Assembly (NCBI RefSeq): GCF_006442545.2
Contig: NZ_CP083952.1
Span: forward strand, 2,535,501 to 2,599,500
Direction of reading: 5' to 3'
DNA from: Mesorhizobium sp. B2-1-8
GTDB taxonomy: Bacteria > Pseudomonadota > Alphaproteobacteria > Rhizobiales > Rhizobiaceae
Length of the DNA: 64,000 nucleotides
Shown here: positions 25,885 to 35,325 of the stretch, piece after piece
Layout: every line of letters begins with the position of its first letter
Position numbering within the stretch: the first letter of the stretch is position 1
Notes under the pieces: generated by a model
Seen by the model: only the letters and a program-made list of their open reading frames with translations
What the model was told of the DNA's origin: nothing
Database searches by the model: none
Made by a program: the position numbers and the translations under genes

Positions 25885-25981
25885 CCGGCATGAGATAGCT
25901 TGCCTGCCACAAGTGGGCGGGCACGAGCCGGACGGACCGAGGGCGGCGGTCCACCCGGCCTTTCATTTCAGGATGCGAGTC

Positions 25982-27154
25982 ATGGCTATTCCACGTCTGC
26001 GGCGCTACTCCGGCCCCGCCTTTCTGTCCTATGGGTTCAGACCCTTTTTCTTCCTCGGCTCGCTTTATGCCGCGCTCTCCATTCTGCTCTGGCTGCCGAT
26101 GTATGCGGGGGAACTTCAAACCCACAGCCTGTTCGTTCCGGTCGACTGGCATATACATGAGATGCTGTTCGGCTATCTGCCGGCGATCGTGACCGGGTTC
26201 CTTTTGACGGCGATCCCCAACTGGACCGGCCGGCTGCCCGTGCAGGGCCTGCCGCTGCTGGCGCTGGTTGTCCTGTGGCTTGCCGGCCGCGCCGCTGTCT
26301 TCTTCTCGGCAGACATTGGCTGGGAAGCAGCAGCTGTGATCGATGGCTCATTCTTGCTTGCAGTGGCTGCCGCGGCCGCACGCGAAATCGTCGCGGGACG
26401 CAACTGGCGAAACCTCAAGGTGCTGCTGCCGCTCGTCGTGCTGGCGTCCGCGAACGGCGCGTTCCACATCGAGGCTCATGTCCTGGGAATGTCGGACATC
26501 AGCCGAAGGCTCGGCATGGCAGCCGCGATCCTGCTCATATCCTTGATCGGCGGGCGAATTATTCCGAGCTTCACACGCAATTGGCTCGTGCGCGAAAATC
26601 CCGGCAGGTTGCCGGCGCCATTCGACCGATTTGACATCGCTTCGATAGCCATCTCTACCGTTGCGCTGGGAGCATGGACAATTGCCCCAGACAACAGCGC
26701 CTCAGGTCTTCTTATGGCCGTCGCCGCCATTGCTCAGGCGTCACGGCTGTCGCGCTGGGCTGGCGAACGCACATTGCGGGATCCGCTTATACTGATCCTC
26801 CACCTTGCATACGCCTTCGTGCCCGTTGGTCTTGCCCTGGTTTCGGCATCGATCTTTTTGCCTGCAATCCCGGTCGCCGCCGGGCTGCATGCGTTCGGTG
26901 CCGGTGCGGTCGGGTCGATGACGATCGCAGTGATGACCCGCGCTACGCTTGGCCATACCGGCCGGCTACTGCGGGCCGGACGACAAACGATCATTATCTT
27001 CGCAGCGATTTTGATTGCGGCGTCGTTACGCATTGTTGCGGCTTTTGTCCCTTATGACGGGATCGTTGAAGTCGCGGGCGTTGCGTGGGCTATGGCATAC
27101 GCCGGCTTTCTCCTGACCCATGGAGTGGCCTTGACGACGGCGAAGCGCCGGTAA
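25982..27154 (+). CDS. nnrS: NnrS haem-copper membrane protein
   Basis: A 390-residue membrane protein with about 12 helices. The start region (RRYSGPAFLSYGFRPFFFLG) and the helix with VDWHIHEMLFGYLPAIVTGF are typical of NnrS, and LIGGRIIPSFTRNWL and VMTRATLGHTGR are further conserved histidine/arginine segments. NnrS helps cells tolerate NO and supports denitrification. The ATG at 25982 has AGGA upstream; a GTG at 25913 would add 23 unlikely residues. Follows pseudoazurin by about 97 bases. Confidence 0.9.
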   Translation: MAIPRLRRYSGPAFLSYGFRPFFFLGSLYAALSILLWLPMYAGELQTHSLFVPVDWHIHEMLFGYLPAIVTGFLLTAIPNWTGRLPVQGLPLLALVVLWLAGRAAVFFSADIGWEAAAVIDGSFLLAVAAAAAREIVAGRNWRNLKVLLPLVVLASANGAFHIEAHVLGMSDISRRLGMAAAILLISLIGGRIIPSFTRNWLVRENPGRLPAPFDRFDIASIAISTVALGAWTIAPDNSASGLLMAVAAIAQASRLSRWAGERTLRDPLILILHLAYAFVPVGLALVSASIFLPAIPVAAGLHAFGAGAVGSMTIAVMTRATLGHTGRLLRAGRQTIIIFAAILIAASLRIVAAFVPYDGIVEVAGVAWAMAYAGFLLTHGVALTTAKRR

Positions 27155-27230
27155 CGATGTTTGCAAGAGGATCGTGGCGCCAGTCGTGTGCCTCTTCGGT
27201 TCCGGGATAACGACATGCATAAAATCAGAA

Positions 27231-27278
27231 ACTTACAGCAGGTCGGGCGAATCCTGTTCGCCGCGACATGCTGTAAGT
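27231..27278 (-). terminator. Long imperfect hairpin downstream of nirV
   Basis: ACTTACAGCA at 27231-27240 pairs with TGCTGTAAGT at 27269-27278, and inner arms around TCGGGCGAA/TTCGCC extend the stem. On the minus strand the hairpin is followed by TTTCTGATTTTATG. It is the likely end of the nirK-nirV transcript, about 110 bases beyond the nirV stop. Confidence 0.6.
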
Positions 27279-27388
27279 CCGAGGCGGACCTGGCGACCCA
27301 GAGGGGGCGACCTCAATTTGCTCGGCAAGTCCAGCGCTTGTCGTCCTCAAGGCGGATTGTGTCGCCATACTCTGATGGCGCTTGCTCG

Positions 27389-28264
27389 TCAGAGTATACC
27401 CAAATGAGACAGCAGATCGCTCGCCCAGCCAGCGTGGTTTCGCACCAGCCTGAACCCCAGATTGTCGGGAGGCAAGCCAACGGCGCAACCTCCGCTTTTC
27501 CCGTCGCTGATGAAATTCGACATATAGGCTCTATGCAGGCCTTCCAGGACGTGGACCCCACAATTGTCGACCGAGCTCGCAACGCCGCTGCCGTCTTTGG
27601 CGAGCGTCGTGCGGACATAGCACGTCGAAGTCCACTCCCAGACGTTGCCGGAAAAGTCGGCAAGCCCGCGCGAATTCACTCCAAAGGAGCCGCGACTCCT
27701 GGGCAACGGGTCCGGTTTGCGATTGAGTTCGACCTCCGCCTGATAGCTGGTCAGCCAATGCCTGGCGGGGTTGTTGGCATCGTTTTCGACACCCTCGAAT
27801 TCTCCCGCGAACCGCTCGGCTGCGGCAAGGGCCCACTCTTCGTCGGATGGCAGCCTCCATTGGCTGCCGGTCTCCTCAGAATACCATCGGGCGTAGGCAA
27901 CGGCGTCGAGGTAGCTCACGCCGGTAGCGGGTGCGTCACGCGGGACTGAGCGGGTCTCCTCCGCCGGCCGGCAGCTGCCGGCCGACACACAATCCGCGTA
28001 GTCGGTCGCACTGACCTGATAGGCCATGATCTCGAGCGGACCGTCGAATTGCCGCGCGACCTTGGGATTGGCTTGCGGGCGTCCATCTCGCAGGAACTCT
28101 CCCGGCATCGGATATCTGATCGAACCGGGAGGCAGGCTGACCGTCATGGCAATGGCGTGGGACTGCCTATGACCACCGGCAGCCTGTATCGAAAGTCCTA
28201 CCGGCACAGCCGCGGCCACGGCCACCATGGCGATCGGCATGAGCTTCAGGATGAAAGCCGACAT
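27389..28264 (-). CDS. nirV: NirV (formylglycine-generating-enzyme-like protein)
   Basis: A 291-residue exported protein. A signal peptide (KLMPIAMVAVAAAVPVGLSI) is followed by an FGE-sulfatase-type domain with WRLPSDEEWALAAAERF (about 137-153), RGLADFSGNVWEWTSTC and the closing NLGFRLVR. NirV is the usual partner of nirK in rhizobia, where it is dispensable or helps maturation. It lies 53 bases after nirK on the same strand. Confidence 0.9.
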   Translation of the reverse strand: MSAFILKLMPIAMVAVAAAVPVGLSIQAAGGHRQSHAIAMTVSLPPGSIRYPMPGEFLRDGRPQANPKVARQFDGPLEIMAYQVSATDYADCVSAGSCRPAEETRSVPRDAPATGVSYLDAVAYARWYSEETGSQWRLPSDEEWALAAAERFAGEFEGVENDANNPARHWLTSYQAEVELNRKPDPLPRSRGSFGVNSRGLADFSGNVWEWTSTCYVRTTLAKDGSGVASSVDNCGVHVLEGLHRAYMSNFISDGKSGGCAVGLPPDNLGFRLVRNHAGWASDLLSHLGIL

Positions 28265-28277
28265 GTCTTTTGTCCAT

Positions 28278-28302
28278 GCCCGGACAGGGTCGCTGTCCGG
28301 GC
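28278..28302. terminator. Hairpin in the nirK-nirV gap
   Basis: A perfect 10-bp stem (28278-28287 with 28293-28302) and 5-base loop. No T-run on the minus strand beyond CATGGACAAAAG, so it may stabilise the nirK message or partly end transcription rather than stop it. Confidence 0.55.
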
Positions 28303-28317
28303 AAACTGGAGTGGCGT

Positions 28318-29424
28318 TCAGTTGGTGGCGATGGGTTTGGGCGCTTCGACCTGTGTCATCAGGTCGTCATTCCACTCGCCCTCGACCTTGAAGTGAGCGG
28401 TCGCTCCGAGTTCGACGGCCTCGATCAGATTGTGATTGACGTAGGCGTAGACGCCAGGCTGCAGGAAAGTATAGAGCGCCGAGCCGGCGGAGCCGCCACG
28501 GATGAACCACGTCTCCAGATCCTTGGCCGGCGGGTTGGCGAATTTGCCCTGTTCCCAGACGTAGTCGCCATGACCGCCGATCAGGTGCGGCCGCGTATCG
28601 CGGTTGGCCTGCGAATGGACGATCAGCACCGTTTCGCCGACCTTGGACTTCATGGCGTTGTCGCCAGTCAGGGATCCGACCTTGCCATTGAACACCACAT
28701 GCGTCGGAATGAGACCGCGCATGACCTTGACGATGTCGTCGTAGCCGTCGCCGGCGGATTCGTAGCTCTTGAAGTTGCCCTTCTCGTCGCGCGGAATGTA
28801 GAAGTCACTCTCGCCGATGTAGAAGACCTTGTCGTACTTGACCGGTTGGCCCTTGTCGTTCCTGAGCCCGTCGCGCGGCAGCACCATGATGGCACCGTTC
28901 ATGCCGGAAACGACATGCCATGGGATCATCGCGCCGCCAGGGGCGCAGTGATAGACAAACGTTCCCGTCCGCGTCGCCTTGAAGCGCAGGGTCACCTGTT
29001 CGCCGGGATTGATCAAGGTCAGGCCGCCGCCTCCCAGCGCGCCGGTAGCGGCGTGGAAATCGATGTTGTGGGCAAGCGAGTTGGTATCGGGATTGATGAG
29101 CGTCAGTTCGACATAGTCGTCCTGATGCACGACCATCAGCGGGCCGGGGATCGAGCCGTTGTAGGTCATCGCATTGAGCTTCGTGCCGTCGGCATCGATG
29201 ACGAGAGGCTTCTCCTCGATCTTCATGGTGAACTCGACGATCTTCGGCCCGTGCTTGGCGACCTGATCGTGCGGATGAACAAAAGGCGGTGCCACGAGCG
29301 TGATCTTTTCGCGCGGCAGCCCGCGAATCTCTGCCTTTGTAACCGTGGCGGACAATGCGGGCAGTGCCGCAACGGCGGCAGCGCCAATAGCTGCTCCAAA
29401 GAGGGCTTCGCGTCGTGTAATCAT
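28318..29424 (-). CDS. nirK: Copper nitrite reductase NirK
   Basis: A 368-residue two-domain copper oxidase reducing nitrite to NO in the periplasm. A Tat-like signal ([14 protein letters not shown]) is present. Type-1 copper residues are visible in [20 protein letters not shown] (Cys, His, Met), with the other His in [17 protein letters not shown]; that segment also gives catalytic D and type-2 His. Further type-2 histidines are in VVFNGK... and [11 protein letters not shown]. Full length. An NnrR box lies 72 bases upstream. Confidence 0.96.
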   Translation of the reverse strand: MITRREALFGAAIGAAAVAALPALSATVTKAEIRGLPREKITLVAPPFVHPHDQVAKHGPKIVEFTMKIEEKPLVIDADGTKLNAMTYNGSIPGPLMVVHQDDYVELTLINPDTNSLAHNIDFHAATGALGGGGLTLINPGEQVTLRFKATRTGTFVYHCAPGGAMIPWHVVSGMNGAIMVLPRDGLRNDKGQPVKYDKVFYIGESDFYIPRDEKGNFKSYESAGDGYDDIVKVMRGLIPTHVVFNGKVGSLTGDNAMKSKVGETVLIVHSQANRDTRPHLIGGHGDYVWEQGKFANPPAKDLETWFIRGGSAGSALYTFLQPGVYAYVNHNLIEAVELGATAHFKVEGEWNDDLMTQVEAPKPIATN

Positions 29425-29489
29425 GTCAATCTCCTGTCTCTCGACCGTTGCGGACGAGCAGAAGGTACCTGACCTGACGCCAGCCTTCT

Positions 29490-29503
29490 TTGCGCTGGCG
29501 CAA
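29490..29503 (-). promoter_or_regulatory. NnrR-type box upstream of nirK
   Basis: TTGCGCTGGCGCAA, a perfect palindromic match, centred about 72 bases from the nirK start. Confidence 0.78.
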
Positions 29504-29631
29504 ACTGTGTTGTCAATCGCAGGAACAACAGCTCGGGATGCAGAGGTTTTGTAGGGGCACGATTGGAAATGCGAAGGTTTGGTGTCGCGTTTTTCTGCGA
29601 CGATGCGCTGCCACCAGCGGCTTTCTGAATA

Positions 29632-29787
29632 TCAGCGGTCGCTTTTGTCTTCCAGATCGATCAGGATTCGCTCAGCGGCTCCGTCGAGATCTTCGTACTG
29701 GCCACTCTTCAATGCCCAAAGGAAGCCCCCAAGGCCAAGCGCTCCAAGGAACAGAGCGACGGGTATGAGGTAGGTGAGAGTGGTCAT
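29632..29787 (-). CDS. ccoS: CcoS/FixS, cbb3 oxidase assembly protein
   Basis: A 51-residue protein starting MTTLTYLIPVALFLGALGLG with one transmembrane helix, then FLWALKSGQYEDLDGAAERI and an acidic end with DLEDKSDR. This is the standard CcoS pattern (helix, then W-x-lK-sGQYeDl). It overlaps the ccoI stop as ATGA. CcoS is needed to insert haem and copper into the cbb3 oxidase. It is the last gene of the ccoGHIS operon. Confidence 0.93.
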   Translation of the reverse strand: MTTLTYLIPVALFLGALGLGGFLWALKSGQYEDLDGAAERILIDLEDKSDR

Positions 29788-32072
29788 GACGATCGGACCA
29801 GTTTGTCGAAGTTGGACACCCTGTTGCGGCGAACTTCTTTGGCCGGTGAAAACGGCTGCGACGATCGCAGGCGTAGCGCATTGCCAACGACAAGCAGCGA
29901 TGAGGCGGACATGGCGATCGCCGCGATCAGGGGCGTAACGTGCCCGAGGATCGCTATCGGTACGGCGACCGCATTGTAGACGATCGCGACGACGATGTTC
30001 TGCCGGATCAGGCGTCCTGCCTGGCGCGAGACGTCCAACGCCAGCGGGACGGCCAGAAGGCTCTCGCGCAGGAAGACGAAGTCCGCAGCGTTGCGACCAA
30101 TATCGGCGGCGGTCGCCGGTGCCATCGAGACATGCGCAGCGCGCAGTGCCGGCGTGTCATTGAGGCCGTCGCCAACCATCAGAACCCTCTGTCCGTCTTT
30201 CGCCAGCGTCTCGATGCGTTCGACCTTGCCGGACGGCAGCAGGCAGGCAACAAAGTCATCGACACCAAGCACCTTCGCAACCTCGGCGCAGGCTGCCGCG
30301 GTATCGCCCGACAGCATTTCGACTGACACCCCGGCACCGCGCAATTGATCGATGGCCGGTGTAGCATCGGCGCGCAGCACATCCTCGAAAGCGAAGGATG
30401 CGACAATCATCCCGTTTTTTGTCAGAACCGTTCCACCGTACCCGTGTTTGCCTTCGCCGCCGGTTCGAGCCTTCCAGCCGGCCCATCCGCGTCGACCCAG
30501 CCGCCAGATGGTTCCGGTGTCGGTGGCTTCGATCCCTAAACCTGGGTGTTCCGTCACTGCATCGAATCTGTGCTGGCTGCCGCCAACGGCAAAGCCAGCA
30601 ATGGCTTTTGAAAATGGATGACGCGAATGCGCGGCCAGGTCGGCTGCGATGGCAAGCATGGCTGGATCGATCGAGGCCGCGTTGACGAGCCCGGGCTGGC
30701 CAAGCGTGAGCGTACCGGTCTTGTCGAATACCGCCGTGTCGATTGTCGCCAGGCGCTCCATGGCCGAGCCGTCCTTGACCATGATGCCGTTCTCGAACAG
30801 GCGCCGTGCGGCGACCACCTGAACGATCGGGACGGCCAGGCCAAGCGCGCAGGGGCACGTGATGATGAGAACAGCGATAGCGATCGTCATGGCCCGGTGC
30901 CAGTCGCCGGTCGCCGCCATCCAGCCCAGGAATGTCGCCAAAGCGGCGAGATGAACAACGGGCGCGTAGAGCGCCGAAACGCGGTCGGCGATGCGGCGAT
31001 AGCGGGCGCGACCGCCTTCGGCGGCCTCCATCAGCCGCACCATCTCCGCCAGGAACGAATCCTTTGCGGCGGCAATCGCTTCGATGGTCAGCGGGCCGGT
31101 AAGATTGAGCACGCCGGCCTGCACGGTTTCGCCTGGTGCCACGTTTTTCGGCGTGCTTTCGCCTGAAGCCAGCGAGCAGTCGAGATCCGACGCTCCCTGG
31201 ATGATCTTGCCGTCGACGGGGATTCTCTCGCCGGCTGCGATCAACAACCGCATGCCCGGTTCGATCTCGCCGACTGGCAAATAGTCGCGCGCGCCGTTGC
31301 CGCGAACCACCATGGCGCCACGCGCGGCCAGCTGCGACAGGCCTTTTACTGCCGTGCGGGCACGTTCCCGCATCACGTGATCGAGCGTGCGGCCGATCAA
31401 AAGGAAGAACAGCAGTGATACCGAGGCGTCGAAATAGGCGTGGTCGCCATGGTTGATCGTCTCATAGAGGCTCATGGCATAGGCGAGTGAAACACCGACC
31501 GCGATCGGAACGTCCATGTTCATGCGGCCGTGGCGCAGTGCATTCCAGGCCGACCGGAAGAAGATTCCGCCGGCGAAGGCGAGCGCCGGAATGGCGATCA
31601 GCGCCGAGACCCAGTGAAACAGGTCGCGGGTAGCCCCTTCGGCACCCGACCAGACCGACACCGAGAGCAACATGATGTTTCCCGCCGCAAATCCAGCGAC
31701 CGCGACGGCGCGGATCAATTCCGAAAGCGTCTTGTCCTTCTCGTCGATCTCGGGGGCGAAGAGATGCGCCTGGTAGCCGAGCCGCCCAAGCGCGGCGACA
31801 AACGGTGGAACTTCATCTCCACGCCACCGGACCGAGACCCGTTTCGTCGACAGGTTGACGCGGGCGCTCTCGACGCGGTCGAGCTTCGCTAACGCCGTCT
31901 CGATCGTCTGGATGCAAGCTGCGCAATGAACGCTCGGCACCGAAAGATCGGTCTGGCGATGGCCATCGCCGAGCGATCGGCTCGCCAGCCTGATTTCCTG
32001 GCTGGATGGCAGGACGGATTGGCCGCTGCCCATGTCCAGCCCCATTTCAGCGCCCGGCGCGCAACAGCTCAT
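29784..32072 (-). CDS. ccoI: CcoI/FixI copper-transporting P-type ATPase
   Basis: A 762-residue P1B-type ATPase. The N-terminal metal-binding domain has SVHCAACIQTIE; eight transmembrane helices follow with the ion motif ITCPCALGLAVP. Phosphorylation motif DKTGTLT, the SRHPFSKAI histidine motif and GDGLNDTPAL are all present. It exports copper towards the cbb3 oxidase. The ATG at 32072 starts MSCCAPGAEMG and overlaps the ccoH stop as ATGA; a longer frame to 32690 is only antisense-type sequence. Confidence 0.95.
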   Translation of the reverse strand: MSCCAPGAEMGLDMGSGQSVLPSSQEIRLASRSLGDGHRQTDLSVPSVHCAACIQTIETALAKLDRVESARVNLSTKRVSVRWRGDEVPPFVAALGRLGYQAHLFAPEIDEKDKTLSELIRAVAVAGFAAGNIMLLSVSVWSGAEGATRDLFHWVSALIAIPALAFAGGIFFRSAWNALRHGRMNMDVPIAVGVSLAYAMSLYETINHGDHAYFDASVSLLFFLLIGRTLDHVMRERARTAVKGLSQLAARGAMVVRGNGARDYLPVGEIEPGMRLLIAAGERIPVDGKIIQGASDLDCSLASGESTPKNVAPGETVQAGVLNLTGPLTIEAIAAAKDSFLAEMVRLMEAAEGGRARYRRIADRVSALYAPVVHLAALATFLGWMAATGDWHRAMTIAIAVLIITCPCALGLAVPIVQVVAARRLFENGIMVKDGSAMERLATIDTAVFDKTGTLTLGQPGLVNAASIDPAMLAIAADLAAHSRHPFSKAIAGFAVGGSQHRFDAVTEHPGLGIEATDTGTIWRLGRRGWAGWKARTGGEGKHGYGGTVLTKNGMIVASFAFEDVLRADATPAIDQLRGAGVSVEMLSGDTAAACAEVAKVLGVDDFVACLLPSGKVERIETLAKDGQRVLMVGDGLNDTPALRAAHVSMAPATAADIGRNAADFVFLRESLLAVPLALDVSRQAGRLIRQNIVVAIVYNAVAVPIAILGHVTPLIAAIAMSASSLLVVGNALRLRSSQPFSPAKEVRRNRVSNFDKLVRSS

Positions 32073-32566
32073 TTCAGCGCCCCATGGGAAATCATGACCC
32101 GGCGGACGTCGCGGTAGGGTTTGTCCAGACCGGCATCGGCATCGACTTCGATAATCCAGACGCCGTCTTTCGGCGTGTGCCGGGCGGCGAATTCCTCGCC
32201 TGAAGCGAGGGCGAGCGTGACTGACTTGTCCTCTTTCTCGTACGCGGGATGACGAAACAGCATCTTCACGCCGTGCAGAGGAACCGGCTTGCCGGCTGCG
32301 TCGGAGAGGCTGTAGCGGACTTCGCCCCATGCGATGGTAAGCTTGCCTGTCCAGCCGAGTGCCGCTTGGGCGCGACCCTCCTGCGCCTGCTTGTTGAATT
32401 GCTGGCTCGCAACGTAGGTGTTCTCGACGACGAGGCCGGTCCAACTGGTGTTGGCAAGCGTCGCCATGGTCAGGTTGACCGCGATCACCACTCCGAAGAA
32501 GGCGAGGATGATGGCCAGCATGTGCCGGCCGGTGAATTCGCGAGGCTTGTGAGCATTGGCGGTCAT
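32069..32566 (-). CDS. ccoH: CcoH/FixH, cbb3 oxidase assembly protein
   Basis: A 165-residue single-span protein. After REFTGRHMLAIILAFFGVVI (membrane helix, about 9-28) comes VNLTMATLANTSWTGLVVEN with the conserved SW-x-GLVVeN, then QFNKQAQEG and a periplasmic beta-rich domain. Needed for oxidase assembly. Overlaps ccoG at its start and ccoI at its end, both as ATGA. Confidence 0.93.
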   Translation of the reverse strand: MTANAHKPREFTGRHMLAIILAFFGVVIAVNLTMATLANTSWTGLVVENTYVASQQFNKQAQEGRAQAALGWTGKLTIAWGEVRYSLSDAAGKPVPLHGVKMLFRHPAYEKEDKSVTLALASGEEFAARHTPKDGVWIIEVDADAGLDKPYRDVRRVMISHGALK

Positions 32567-34122
32567 CTGGCGGCCTCTGGCGCGTTGAAGGTGGCGGTGT
32601 ATTCATTGGACTCGAGGCTGGCCTTGTCCTCGACGCGGAACGTGAAGGTCTGCGCCGGGGCGCGGATTTGGTCCGCCGGCTGGCGAACAAAGACCTTCAG
32701 CATTTTCAGGCGGTCGGGCTCGACCGGAACGGCGAAAGAGCGGCCCGCCGGGATGTCGTCGCCGACGACAGTCATGTCGGCGCCTTCAAGCCCCCGCATG
32801 CTGACGACGATCGTTCTCGGCTCCGGGATCATGTTGAGCAGCTTGACCGTATAGCCATTGCGGATGGACCCGTCGGATAACGTGACGAACTGGGGATTGC
32901 GGTCATGCAATACGTTCAGTTCCAGCCGGTCACGCGTCAGCAACGAATAGAGCAGGCCAAGGCCAATCAACGACCAAAAACCCATGTAGACGTAGGTGCG
33001 CGGTCGAAAGATCTTGCGGACGTGAAAATGCGCTACCTGATCGGAGAAGGCGCCGCCAGCAGTCCTGACCAGCGGTGGACTGACCGGGCCGGAGCCGCCT
33101 GCGGTCGCCAGCATCATGTTGGCGTTGTAGTCGGACAGCGTAGCATAGGCGATCAGCCCGCGCTCCTTGCCGAGCTTGTCCATGACACCGTCGCAGGCGT
33201 CGATGCAAAGCGCGCAGGTGATGCATTCGAGCTGCTGGCCATCGCGAATGTCGATCCCCATCGGGCAGACCGCGACGCAGGCGTTGCAGTCGACGCAGTC
33301 GCCTACGGGCTGGCCTGCGGCCAGCATTTTCTTGGCGTGACGCGAACGCGGTTCGCCGCGCCAGTCGTTGTAGGTGACAGTGAGAGAATTTTCGTCGAGC
33401 ATGGCCGCCTGGATGCGCGGCCATGGGCACATGTAGGTGCAGACCTGCTCACGCATCAGGCCGCCGAACGTGTAGGTGGTTGCCGTCAGGACGGCGACGG
33501 TGATGTAGGCGACAGGCGCGGCAGTGCCGGTGAAAAGCTCGCCGAGCAGCGTCGGTGCATCGGCGAAATAGAAAATCCAGGCGCCGCCTGTCGCCGCGCC
33601 GATGACCAGCCAGATCACGTGCTTCGATACCCGCAGCATCAGCTTGCGCGCGGTCCAGGGTCCCGCATCGAGCTTCATGCGAGCGTTGCGGTCGCCCTCT
33701 ATCGCGCGCTCGACGACCAGGAACAGATCGACCCAGACGGTCTGCGGGCATGTATAGCCGCACCAGGCACGTCCGACAGTCGACGTGATCAGGAAAAGAC
33801 CGACGCCCGCCATGACCAGGAGGCCAGCCACGTAAAAGAATTCCTGTGGCCAGATCTCGATGAAAAAGAAGTAGAAACGCCGGTTGGCGACATCGAGCAG
33901 CACCGCCTGGTCGGGCGCAAACGGGCCGCGGTCCCAACGCAGCCATGGCGTCAGGTAGTAGATCCCAAGCGTGATCGCCATCACCAGCCATTTGAAGCGG
34001 CGGAATTTCCCCGCAGCGCGTTTGGGAAAGATCTTCTTTCGCGCGGCATAAAGGGGCTGACGGGTCTTGGCGGAATTGACCGCTTCGGCTTCCAGCCGTT
34101 CTACCTGCGTATTGTCCAGCAC
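32563..34122 (-). CDS. ccoG: CcoG/FixG iron-sulfur membrane protein
   Basis: A 519-residue polyferredoxin. The N-terminal RLEAEAVNSAKTRQPLYAAR and KIFPKRAAGKFRRFKWL are conserved in FixG. Five helices and two 4Fe-4S cysteine clusters follow (GDCVDCNACVAVCPMGIDIR and LECITCALCIDACDGVMDKL). The C-terminal periplasmic Ig-like part is also present. It reduces copper for cbb3 assembly. GTG at 34122 was chosen because GGAG lies 6 bases upstream; GTG at 34134 is an alternative. An FNR box lies 82 bases upstream. Confidence 0.93.
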   Translation of the reverse strand: MLDNTQVERLEAEAVNSAKTRQPLYAARKKIFPKRAAGKFRRFKWLVMAITLGIYYLTPWLRWDRGPFAPDQAVLLDVANRRFYFFFIEIWPQEFFYVAGLLVMAGVGLFLITSTVGRAWCGYTCPQTVWVDLFLVVERAIEGDRNARMKLDAGPWTARKLMLRVSKHVIWLVIGAATGGAWIFYFADAPTLLGELFTGTAAPVAYITVAVLTATTYTFGGLMREQVCTYMCPWPRIQAAMLDENSLTVTYNDWRGEPRSRHAKKMLAAGQPVGDCVDCNACVAVCPMGIDIRDGQQLECITCALCIDACDGVMDKLGKERGLIAYATLSDYNANMMLATAGGSGPVSPPLVRTAGGAFSDQVAHFHVRKIFRPRTYVYMGFWSLIGLGLLYSLLTRDRLELNVLHDRNPQFVTLSDGSIRNGYTVKLLNMIPEPRTIVVSMRGLEGADMTVVGDDIPAGRSFAVPVEPDRLKMLKVFVRQPADQIRAPAQTFTFRVEDKASLESNEYTATFNAPEAAR

Positions 34123-34197
34123 CAGGATCTCCACTTGCGCGCAGACTGTGATTTTGATTGCGCTTGGCAAGAATGCCGCCGGGGGGATCGCTCCGCG

Positions 34198-34211
34198 TTG
34201 ATGCAAGTCAA
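34198..34211 (-). promoter_or_regulatory. FNR/FnrN box upstream of ccoGHIS
   Basis: TTGATGCAAGTCAA matches TTGAT-N4-(A/G)TCAA, centred about 82 bases from the ccoG start. It gives the assembly genes their own promoter, apart from ccoNOQP. Confidence 0.75.
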
Positions 34212-34233
34212 TCTCGTCATGGCAGAAAGAAAT

Positions 34234-34258
34234 CGAGGCCCGGCAAAGCCGGGCCTCG
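34234..34258 (-). terminator. Terminator of ccoNOQP
   Basis: A perfect 11-bp GC-rich stem (34234-34244 with 34248-34258) and 3-base loop. On the minus strand it is followed by ATTTCTTTCTG. It lies 40 bases after ccoP, between it and the ccoG promoter. Confidence 0.8.
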
Positions 34259-34297
34259 TCACTCGAGCGGTGAGGGCCGGAGAATAGTCCTCGCTTC

Positions 34298-35161
34298 CTA
34301 TTCTCCACCGCCGAGCGAATGCACGTAAACCGCCAGTTCCTTGACCTTGGTCTCGCCCAGGCGCGAGCCCCAGGCTGGCATGACGCCCTGCTTGGGTGCG
34401 CGAACCTGGTCGGCGATTGCCGTCTCGCCTGAGCCATAAAGCCAGATCGCGTCGGTCAGGTCGGGGGCGCCGAACTCCTTGTTGCCTTTCGCGTTGTCAC
34501 CATGACAGGCAACGCAGTTGTCGGCGAAGACCTTGGCGCCAGGCTGGATCAGACTTGCATCGTGGACCTTACCGGACAGGCTGGCGACGTAGGCACTGAC
34601 CTGTGCAATCTGGTCGGCAGTGATGGTGTCGCCAAAGGCCGGCATTTCCGACAGACGCGTTTCCGCATCGGTCGCAAAGCGGATGCCGTGCATGATCGTC
34701 TGCTGGATCTGCTCTGCCTTGCCACCCCACAGCCAGTCGTCGTCATTGAGGTTGGGAAAGCCGGCGGACCCCTGAGCACCAGAGCCGTGGCACTGCGTGC
34801 AATTGACCTTGAACGCGGCGCCGCCAGCGGCGACCGCGAATTCGCGCAAGGCATCGTCCGCGGTGATCTCCGAGACTGTTTTCGATTCAACGGCCGCGAC
34901 ATATTTGCCCTTTGCCAGGTCCGCCGCCGCCAGCTCGTTCTTGACGTCCTTGCGGCTCGAATAGCCGAGCGCCCCGGTTGTCGCGGAGTGCAGCAGTGGC
35001 CATGCCGGATAGGCGACCGTGTAGCCGATCGCCCAGACGATGGTCACGTAGAAGGTTATGACCCACCAGCGCGGAAGCGGATTGTTCAGCTCCCTGATGC
35101 CGTCCCATTCGTGGCCCGTGGTTGAGACGCCAGAGATTTCATCGATGTGCTCGTCGCTCAT
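34298..35161 (-). CDS. ccoP: CcoP/FixP, dihaem cytochrome c subunit of cbb3 oxidase
   Basis: A 287-residue membrane-anchored cytochrome. An N-terminal segment with LNNPLPRWWVITFYVTIVWA (membrane anchor, about 26-45) precedes two haem sites, NCTQCHGSGAQG and NCVACHGDNAKG. The usual distal methionines are in RLSEMPAFGDT and QGVMPAWGSRL. It feeds electrons to CcoO and CcoN. Start 35161 follows the ccoQ stop by 2 bases. Confidence 0.96.
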   Translation of the reverse strand: MSDEHIDEISGVSTTGHEWDGIRELNNPLPRWWVITFYVTIVWAIGYTVAYPAWPLLHSATTGALGYSSRKDVKNELAAADLAKGKYVAAVESKTVSEITADDALREFAVAAGGAAFKVNCTQCHGSGAQGSAGFPNLNDDDWLWGGKAEQIQQTIMHGIRFATDAETRLSEMPAFGDTITADQIAQVSAYVASLSGKVHDASLIQPGAKVFADNCVACHGDNAKGNKEFGAPDLTDAIWLYGSGETAIADQVRAPKQGVMPAWGSRLGETKVKELAVYVHSLGGGE

Positions 35162-35163
35162 GA

Positions 35164-35313
35164 TCACTCGTCCTCAAGAGGAATCCGGGCAGCCTCGTCG
35201 GCCAGCTTGCGGCTGCCAGGGCGCAGCGCAAAGACAATTGCCCCGACAAAGAAAAGCGCCATGGCGACCAAACCCCAGCTGTCAGCAAATTCCCGCATTA
35301 GATTGTAATCCAC
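35164..35313 (-). CDS. ccoQ: CcoQ/FixQ, small subunit of cbb3 oxidase
   Basis: A 49-residue single-span protein. The frame reads (V)DYNLMREFADSWGLVAMAL then a membrane helix with FFVGAIVFALRPGSRKLADE and a short acidic tail (IPLEDE). Starts with GTG at 35313, with AAGGAG 8 bases upstream. It lies between ccoO and ccoP as in all fixNOQP operons. Confidence 0.93.
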   Translation of the reverse strand: MDYNLMREFADSWGLVAMALFFVGAIVFALRPGSRKLADEAARIPLEDE

Positions 35314-35325
35314 GGATAGAACTCC

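Noticed and set aside
32073..32690. An extra 206 residues in front of CcoI in the same frame
   Set aside because: This part is arginine/proline-rich shadow sequence over ccoH. The start MSCCAPGAEMG at 32072, overlapping the ccoH stop, fits the operon.
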